64,000 bases of DNA from Paenibacillus sp. OVF10. Its GTDB lineage: Bacteria; Bacillota; Bacilli; Paenibacillales; Paenibacillaceae. Position numbers and translations under genes: made by a program. The notes beneath the pieces were generated by a model, which was not told the DNA's origin, did not search any database, and saw only the letters and a list, made by a program, of their open reading frames with translations. Of the stretch, positions 58,677 through 64,000 are shown piece by piece (the stretch's first letter is position 1; every line of letters begins with the position of its first letter). The stretch covers positions 1,674,001-1,738,000 of the forward strand of contig CP094668.1 of the NCBI GenBank assembly GCA_022836915.1. Reading direction: 5' to 3'.

Positions 58677-58795
58677 GTCGCTGCTACCAATGAGTATCAG
58701 GCGGGAGAGTAGTGGATTTTAACCTATCTGGAAACGCAAAAGGGAACAGGAAAGGCGCTGCCTCGAAAAGTCTCACCTTGCTTGAATCGGTATCG

Positions 58796-58990
58796 CTAAC
58801 GAACCTCAAACATCCTATTGAGAGGATAATCAAGAAAAGTAAAACCTAACGAATCTCAGCAACGTTATTGCGTCGAAAACACGGCTTCTGCTCTCGAAAA
58901 TGGACTTATTGGACGAAATAAGGTCTCTCTGATTCGTTAGACATTTAGCCCGCGTATAATAAAGCAAATAACGTGTGCTGGGTTCGTTAG
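58796..58990. repeat. TAACGAA-type intergenic repeat (family 2)
   Basis: CTAACGAACCTCAAA, then CTAACGAATCTCAGCAACGT, CTCTGATTCGTTAG and finally AATAACGTGTGCTGGG with TTCGTTAG. Inverted units as in the 37.7 kb copy. Confidence 0.7.
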
Positions 58991-59030
58991 GGTATGACGT
59001 ATGAGATGCACAAGACGTATAAGATACAGA

Positions 59031-59076
59031 AGAGGCTGTCCTTGGTCGTCAATATGACTTGGAGGACAGCCTCTTT
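59031..59076 (-). terminator. Terminator of the cyclodextrinase gene
   Basis: AGAGGCTGTCCT ... AGGACAGCCTCT stem with an inner GTCATATTGACG-type loop; 33 bases after the stop. It may also serve the ligase gene. Confidence 0.85.
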
Positions 59077-59108
59077 GAAGTTATTTTCCCTTGTTAGCCG
59101 TAATCATA

Positions 59109-60881
59109 TCAGGCTTTCGCTGGTTGTTTGATCTCCATTTGCAGTAAGGAGAATCCGTATGCTTCCAGATCGAGGGTCAGTTTATTTTGCTGAGCTTCCA
59201 CGGTGTTTGATGTGAACAGATTTCGCCAGATGTTACGATCTCCCAAGGGGAGTTCGAGGGTACACGGCTCATCACCAGCATTAAGAACAAGAAGCATACG
59301 CTCACCCGTATGCGAATCCAATCGTTCGATGGCAAGACAAGGGTCTCCGGCTTTTGCATATACAATCTTCAGTTCTGTGCTGCGCAGGGCAGGGTGCTGT
59401 TTGCGAAGGGCAATCGTTCGGGTGAAGAATTCCAGAAGCTCGCGATTCTGCTTGGTCTCATCCCACTCCATACACTTGCGGCAACCCGGATCATATCCTC
59501 CATCAAGTCCCACTTCGTCTCCATAATAGATACAGGGCACACCTGGATACGTAAGCAACAACGTAACGGCAAGTTTCATCTTGCGCTCGTCTCCATCACA
59601 TAAGGTCAGCAGTCTGGGGGTATCATGACTTCCGAGCAGATTGAAGGCCGCTTCCGTTACAGGCTGTGAATAGGCTGCGAGCAGTTTTCCGATCTCATTG
59701 GCAAATCCGAGTCCGTCGAGCTTACCGTGCACCGTATAGTCCAATACCGAGTTGGTAAACGGATAATTCATCACGGCATCGAACTGGTCTCCCTGAAGCC
59801 ACATGAGCGAATCATGCCAGATCTCACCAAGCAAATAGGCGTCAGGCTTGATGGCTTTTACCGTCTGACGGAATTCGCGCCAGAACTGATGATCTACCTC
59901 GTTAGCTACATCGAGCCTCCAGCCGTCAATGTCCATCTCCTCTATCCAGAAACGACCTACCTCTAGCAGGTATGCCTTCACTTCAGGGTGTTCCGTGTTC
60001 AGTTTCGGCATGAGCGGTTCAAAGGCAAAGGTGTCATAAGTCGGTATGCCATCCTCCACACGCGGCGGCCAGTCCTTGATATAGAACCAATCAGCGTAGG
60101 GAGAGGCAGCTCCATTCTTCATGACATCGACAAAAGGAGGGAACTCTCTGCCGGAATGGTTGAACACCGCATCCAGAACGACACGAATGCCGCGCTGATG
60201 ACAGGCATCCACGAAGGCCTTGAACTGTTCATTGGTTCCAAAGTGAGGATCAACCTTCATGTAATCGCCTGTATTGTATTTGTGATTCGTAGTGGCCTCG
60301 AACAGCGGACAAAAGTAAATGGCATTGATACCAAGCTGACTTATATGATCCAGATGATCCAGCACACCTTGGAGGTCGCCACCAAAGAAGTTCACCGGTG
60401 TGGGTTCCCCTCCCCAGGGTTCAGCATTGTTGGGACTGATGGATGGATCGCCATTGGCATAACGTTCAGGGAAAATCTGATAAAACACAGCGTTCTTAAC
60501 CCAGGCAGGCGGCTCAAAAATGTCGACCGGATTCATAAATGGAAAATCAAAGAATTCAAGTGGATGATCAGGCAGCGCCTGCTCGAATCCGCGCTCTGTC
60601 ATCCAGACCGATTCCTCTCCCTGAATCAGTTGGAAGCCATACCGTAATCTGCGATAGGGAGGTGAAGTCTCGGCTTCCCAATAATCGAACATTTCATCCC
60701 GGGCAAAGATGTGCATGGGAATGTGTGTAATCGTCCGATCCCAAGCATATTTGTCCCCGGTAATAGCGATCACTGCATCCAAATCACCGCGTTTTGAACG
60801 AAGTCGCAAATGCATGGTCGAGCGGTCATAAGCATAAGACCAATTGAGTTTGGGGCGATGGTAAACGGCTTCAAGAATCAT
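59109..60881 (-). CDS. Neopullulanase/cyclomaltodextrinase (GH13_20), cytoplasmic
   Basis: 590 residues from ATG 60879-60881, with GAGGAG eight bases upstream; the GTG at 60890 is too close to it. An N-terminal CBM34-like domain (1-120, MHLRLRSKRGDLDAVIAITG) leads into the GH13 barrel from VFYQIFPERYANGDPS. Catalytic Asp324 (DGWRLDVANEVDHQFW), Glu353 (LLGEIWHD) and Asp420 (GSHDTPR) are in place. No signal peptide. The enzyme opens cyclodextrins and cuts pullulan/maltodextrins inside the cell. It completes the CGTase/importer pathway, and its gene stands alone with its own promoter and terminator. Confidence 0.93.
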   Translation of the reverse strand: MILEAVYHRPKLNWSYAYDRSTMHLRLRSKRGDLDAVIAITGDKYAWDRTITHIPMHIFARDEMFDYWEAETSPPYRRLRYGFQLIQGEESVWMTERGFEQALPDHPLEFFDFPFMNPVDIFEPPAWVKNAVFYQIFPERYANGDPSISPNNAEPWGGEPTPVNFFGGDLQGVLDHLDHISQLGINAIYFCPLFEATTNHKYNTGDYMKVDPHFGTNEQFKAFVDACHQRGIRVVLDAVFNHSGREFPPFVDVMKNGAASPYADWFYIKDWPPRVEDGIPTYDTFAFEPLMPKLNTEHPEVKAYLLEVGRFWIEEMDIDGWRLDVANEVDHQFWREFRQTVKAIKPDAYLLGEIWHDSLMWLQGDQFDAVMNYPFTNSVLDYTVHGKLDGLGFANEIGKLLAAYSQPVTEAAFNLLGSHDTPRLLTLCDGDERKMKLAVTLLLTYPGVPCIYYGDEVGLDGGYDPGCRKCMEWDETKQNRELLEFFTRTIALRKQHPALRSTELKIVYAKAGDPCLAIERLDSHTGERMLLVLNAGDEPCTLELPLGDRNIWRNLFTSNTVEAQQNKLTLDLEAYGFSLLQMEIKQPAKA

Positions 60882-60933
60882 GTAAATCACTCCTCGTCAG
60901 ATGATGAAATTCAGATAAAAGTGGCCATTAAAC

Positions 60934-60974
60934 GCAAAAAAGGCACAACCTCAATTGTTCACGAGGTTGTACCT
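60934..60974 (-). terminator. Terminator of the 61 kb secreted-protein gene
   Basis: AGGTACAACCTC ... GAGGTTGTGCCT stem followed by six T on the minus strand, between this gene and the cyclodextrinase start. Confidence 0.88.
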
Positions 60975-61093
60975 TTCGGCAGCATAGCCTTTTGATTATA
61001 GTGCTATTATACGAACTAACTCAGCAAAAGAAAACACTTTTTTTCCTTAAATTTCAAATTGTTTTATTCGAAATGTAGGACGCATATCTGCAA

Positions 61094-61684
61094 TTACTGT
61101 TTTTTATAAATCAAATCCAAGTTTATTGGCATATGCAGAGAAATCTTTGTGAAACTTCTCGATATTTTTCTTCCCGCATCAATTTTGGCATTGGCTTGTT
61201 TCAGGACAGCACTGTTTACCGTTGTTTTGGAGACCGCTTTTTTAGCGAGTTGGAATCCTTCCAGCTGTGTATAGCTACCTTTAATCAGGTTAGCATGGAT
61301 TTTTTGCAATTCTGTATTTTGCGGTTTAATCAGCTTCAGCTTGGAAACATATTTGGTGTAGTTAGGAATCGCTGTGTTGGTCAGTTTCAAGAAAACGGAC
61401 TTGCGATTGGATGATGTAATGTAAAATCCACCTCCCAAAGCATTGAAGGCTTTCTCCTCATATACCGATGCCATATCCAACTGATCAAGGTAGTTGAGGA
61501 AATCTTCTTCTTCGACTGTAGGGATCGGTTCTTGTTCTGACGTGTCAACTTCTTCATAGTATTCGTCTTCCGAATATGTAGTGGTTGAGTCATCCGCAGC
61601 AGAGACGTAGGACCCTGCAGGTGCAAATACCCCGCCAAGCAAGACAAAACTCATAATGATTGATAGTACCCATGATTTCTTCAC
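61094..61684 (-). CDS. Secreted protein of unknown function
   Basis: 196 residues from GTG 61682-61684, with GGGGAT upstream. Signal peptide 1-29, ending in SYVSA. An acidic, Tyr/Glu/Asp-rich segment (about 31-65, DEYYEEVDTSEQEPIPTVEEE) is followed by a mostly helical domain (70-196: VFLKLTNTAIPNYTKYVSKL, LIKGSYTQLEGFQLAKKAV) that is rich in Lys. I recognise no family. The acidic front and basic back suggest it may bind the cell surface or itself. Between two convergent/divergent single genes. Confidence 0.65.
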   Translation of the reverse strand: MKKSWVLSIIMSFVLLGGVFAPAGSYVSAADDSTTTYSEDEYYEEVDTSEQEPIPTVEEEDFLNYLDQLDMASVYEEKAFNALGGGFYITSSNRKSVFLKLTNTAIPNYTKYVSKLKLIKPQNTELQKIHANLIKGSYTQLEGFQLAKKAVSKTTVNSAVLKQANAKIDAGRKISRSFTKISLHMPINLDLIYKKQ

Positions 61685-62108
61685 GTGTTAATATCCCCTA
61701 TCTATAGATGTGATTATATTCCAATGGATAATCTAACATAGTACGACAAGAAATTACAGGAATTGTTTTACAGTAAATTCATCAGTCAAACGCATATGAA
61801 TGAATAATGATTCACGAGCAAAAAGGACATGTATTAGATGAAGCTAAAAGTAAGAAGAGAGATCTGTATATTTAGCAGGTAAGAAAAAAATTACATATAT
61901 GGTTTATGTGGAGGCGTATTGTATCGATATATATTGTATTGGTTTAGTTAATATATCTTTATTTAATGTTGTTTTATGAAGTTACAGAGTTCGATAGGGA
62001 GTGAGAAGTTTTTCCAAATAAAATGCTTGTATAATGATTTCATCTCCATTACAATACAATTGATAATGAGATTCAATATCATTTAGATAAAAAAGGGAGA
62101 CGGATTTC
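61685..62108. other. Divergent promoter region of the iron importer
   Basis: About 420 AT-rich bases with no gene. A TATAAT box at 62030-62035 and the Fur-like site at 62061-62084 point to the promoter of the iron-uptake genes. Confidence 0.5.
62061..62084 (+). promoter_or_regulatory. Fur box upstream of the iron-siderophore importer
   Basis: TGATAATGAGATTCAATATC with ATTT keeps the TGATAAT / ATTATCA-type inverted halves of Fur sites. It lies 25 bases before the start and just after the TATAAT box, so the iron-loaded repressor would block transcription. Confidence 0.7.
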
Positions 62109-63122
62109 ATGTATAAAGTAAAGAAAAAGCTATACATTTATGCAGCACTTATTCTGATGATTTCACTACTTGCTGGCTGTGCTTCGGGTGGAAGTGTTGA
62201 GACAACGAATACATCCAGCCAAGCTGCAAGCAGCAATGAGAGCAATAATGAAAGTGATACAACTGCCAGTTCGACTGAAGATCAGACCCGAGTGATCAAA
62301 CATGCCATGGGCGAAACCACAATCAAGGGAACCCCGCAAAAGATCGTGACACTGTTCCAGGGTGCGAATGATGTCGTTGTTGCACTTGGCGTGAAACCGA
62401 CAGGCGTGGTGGAATCCTGGGTTCAGCAGCCAGTCTATGAATATCTGAGAGCAGATCTGGACGGAGTTCCACAAGTAGGACAGGAATCGCAGCCCAATCT
62501 GGAAGAGATCAACAAGTTGAAACCCGACTTGATTATTGCTACGAAGATCAGACATGAAGAGATCTATGAGCAATTGTCCCAGATCGCACCAACGGTAGTG
62601 ACGGAGACGCTGTTTGACTGGAAAGAAACGGTGAAAACTGTTGGAGAAGCGATGAATATGGTTGAGCAATCGGATAAACTGTTGTCTGATTGGGATGGCC
62701 GTGTAGCTGATTTCAAAGAGAAAATGGGGAATCGTCTACCAATTGAAGCAACCATCACGAACTTTAGAGCCGATCAAGTTCGTATTTTCTACATGGGATA
62801 TGCAGGTAAGATTCTGAATGAACTTGGGTTCACCAGACCTGCCGGACATGACGCAGACACATGGGGAGTTGAATTGACTTCCAAAGAGAACATTCCGGAT
62901 ATAAATGCAGACATGATCTTCAACTTCAATTCAGGCACAGAAACAGATGCCATTCAGAAAAATTATGATGATTGGACCAGCAGTCCACTGTGGAAAAACC
63001 TTGATGCTGTTAAGAACAACCAACTGGTTCAGGTCGATGAAGTGGCCTGGAACATGGCAGGTGGATACACATCGGCCAACATGATGCTGGACGATCTATA
63101 TAAGCAGTTCAACCTGAACTAA
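62109..63122 (+). CDS. Iron-siderophore ABC importer, binding lipoprotein
   Basis: 337 residues from ATG 62109 with AGGGAGACGG upstream. The lipobox SLLAGC gives Cys24 as the lipid site, then a Ser/Asn/Thr-rich linker (to about 60). The FecB/FhuD/YfiY-type fold follows: TTIKGTPQKIVTLFQGANDVVVALGVKPTG, PNLEEINKLKPDLIIATKI, and DEVAWNMAGGYTSANMMLDDL at the end. Binds a ferric siderophore outside and passes it to the permease that follows. Controlled by Fur (box upstream). Confidence 0.92.
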   Translation: MYKVKKKLYIYAALILMISLLAGCASGGSVETTNTSSQAASSNESNNESDTTASSTEDQTRVIKHAMGETTIKGTPQKIVTLFQGANDVVVALGVKPTGVVESWVQQPVYEYLRADLDGVPQVGQESQPNLEEINKLKPDLIIATKIRHEEIYEQLSQIAPTVVTETLFDWKETVKTVGEAMNMVEQSDKLLSDWDGRVADFKEKMGNRLPIEATITNFRADQVRIFYMGYAGKILNELGFTRPAGHDADTWGVELTSKENIPDINADMIFNFNSGTETDAIQKNYDDWTSSPLWKNLDAVKNNQLVQVDEVAWNMAGGYTSANMMLDDLYKQFNLN

Positions 63123-63134
63123 CTAACAGGAGCA

Positions 63135-63187
63135 GGACCTGCCATGCACCAGGACATTCGTTAACGAAGTGTATGGGCAGGCAGGTC
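63135..63187 (+). terminator. Attenuator-like hairpin between the binding protein and the permease
   Basis: GACCTGCC ... GGCAGGTC stem with an inner GTTAACGAA element and a TTTTG tail. It could stop part of the transcripts, giving more binding protein than permease. Confidence 0.7.
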
Positions 63188-63219
63188 TTTTGTCATTTTA
63201 CAGATGAAAGAGTGAGAGT

Positions 63220-64000
63220 ATGTTTCCCCTTTTTACAAAGGCAAGCGCCAAGATCTATGGACTGGTTGGTTTATTCATATTACTTCTACTTGCTTGCCTG
63301 GCCAGTATGATTCTGGGACGTACGCAGATCACGTTTCAGATGGCATGGGAAGCACTGCAATTCTATGACGAGAGTTCTGTGGAACATGTGGTTCTGCTGA
63401 CGGAACGGTTGCCACGTACAGTTATTGCTGCTGTTGTAGGAGCAAGTTTGGCCGTGGCGGGTGGACTGATGCAGGCATTGACACGTAACCCGCTGGCATC
63501 ACCAAGTGTGTTCGGGATCAATACAGGTGCAATCTTTTTTATTGTCATTGCCATTGTGGTATTGTCCGTATCTTCGCTCACCACCATGATGTGGTTTGGT
63601 TTTGCCGGAGCTGCGGTTGCCGCGGCGATTGTCTATGCACTGGGTTCCCTCGGTCGTGATGGTCTGACACCGATCAAAATTGTACTGGCGGGTACGGCTA
63701 TCTCAGCGTTATTTGCCTCGTTCACACAGGCCATTCTGGTGCTGGATGGAACCGGATTGCAGGATGTACTGTTCTGGCTTGCCGGTTCAGTAAGTGGTCG
63801 GACGTTGGAAATGTTATATCCTGTTCTGCCATACATGACAGCCGCAGCTATTGTCGCTCTGTTCATGGGCAGAGCCATCAATCTGCTCTTGACGGGTGAT
63901 GATATCGCCAAAGGGATGGGACAGAATGTACTTCTGGTCAAGGTGCTCATGGGAGTGGTTACGGTTTTGCTGGCGGGTGGTTCAGTTGCCGTAGCCGGTT
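63220..64000 (+). CDS. Iron-siderophore ABC importer permease, FecCD family (3' cut by window)
   Basis: The frame from ATG 63220 runs open to the window edge; about 260 residues are seen. It has a weak ribosome site (AAAGAGTGAG). Membrane segments and the FecCD motifs RLPRTVIAAVVGASLAVAGG, MQALTRNPLASPSVFGINTGA, IKIVLAGTAISALF and DVLFWLAGSV are present. Forms the import channel for the ferric siderophore bound by the preceding lipoprotein. A second permease or an ATPase gene is expected just outside the window. Confidence 0.9.
   Translation, partial: MFPLFTKASAKIYGLVGLFILLLLACLASMILGRTQITFQMAWEALQFYDESSVEHVVLLTERLPRTVIAAVVGASLAVAGGLMQALTRNPLASPSVFGINTGAIFFIVIAIVVLSVSSLTTMMWFGFAGAAVAAAIVYALGSLGRDGLTPIKIVLAGTAISALFASFTQAILVLDGTGLQDVLFWLAGSVSGRTLEMLYPVLPYMTAAAIVALFMGRAINLLLTGDDIAKGMGQNVLLVKVLMGVVTVLLAGGSVAVAG

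Larger units (their letters stand above)
58677..59108. other. Intergenic region with repeat and terminator
   Basis: No gene seen. It holds the TAACGAA repeat at 58796-58990 and the terminator at 59031-59076, between the convergent ligase and cyclodextrinase genes. Confidence 0.5.

Noticed and set aside
1..64000. CRISPR arrays, tRNA, rRNA, insertion sequences, prophage
   Set aside because: No regularly spaced direct repeats, no tRNA cloverleaf with a CCA-type end, no rRNA motifs and no transposase, integrase or capsid frames were seen.

Overview
The window is ordinary low-to-mid GC Firmicute DNA and most likely comes from a Paenibacillus. The clues are the strong GGAGG ribosome sites, frequent TTG and GTG starts, Bacillus-type gene pairs (yofA/yogA, xpaC/telA), a Paenibacillus-type cyclodextrin glucanotransferase, and several families of intergenic repeats. 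I see no rRNA, tRNA, CRISPR array, insertion sequence or phage block.

Layout. 1-6.2 kb: the end of a DUF4132 protein, then a secreted GH3 and a membrane-anchored GH30 glycosidase. 6.3-11.1 kb: an acetyltransferase, a WXG100-type protein, a formate/nitrite channel, and a minus-strand run of immunity-like genes (HEAT-like protein, colicin-type immunity protein, a broken YfjL-like gene). 10.1-14.8 kb: a divergent yogA/yofA pair (both broken), an aldolase-like PLP enzyme, an SMI1/KNR4 protein and a LysR regulator. 15-20.4 kb: an aldo/keto reductase, then a glycerol module (PocR-type AraC regulator divergent from gldA and a fused dihydroxyacetone kinase). 20.6-27.3 kb: an AlaX-type editing protein, a DUF1963 protein, small acetyltransferases and an amino-acid permease. 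27.5-29.3 kb: an AT-rich WXG100 carrier, HExxH toxin and probable immunity cassette. 29.4-35.1 kb: a chemoreceptor, a LysR/butanediol dehydrogenase pair, and an AraC regulator. 35.3-37.6 kb: a GH127 arabinofuranosidase. 38.3-41.9 kb: an xpaC, VWA, telA operon. 42-44.7 kb: an SH3 lipoprotein and a TetR/SDR pair. 44.9-60.9 kb: a maltodextrin/cyclodextrin region (LacI regulator, ABC importer, MFS protein, secreted CGTase, cytoplasmic cyclodextrinase) with an unusual three-gene acyl-activation module inserted between the last two. 61-64 kb: a secreted protein and the start of a Fur-boxed siderophore importer.

How it works together. CGTase converts starch outside the cell to cyclodextrins and maltodextrins. 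The MdxEFG-like importer brings them in; no ATPase is encoded here, so a shared MsmX-type ATPase is inferred. The GH13 cyclodextrinase hydrolyses them. The LacI regulator probably acts at three GCAAACGTTTGT operators. The three-gene module at 54.5-58.7 kb (an esterase with extra C-terminal domains, a BtrH-like acyltransferase fused to a carrier protein, and an AMP-forming ligase) is the best candidate for an undescribed small pathway.

Warning on quality. At least sixteen single-base problems interrupt otherwise well-conserved genes, nearly all as one base missing from a short homopolymer run. This looks more like uncorrected sequencing error than mass gene decay. I annotate the full reconstructed extents and give the position of each break.
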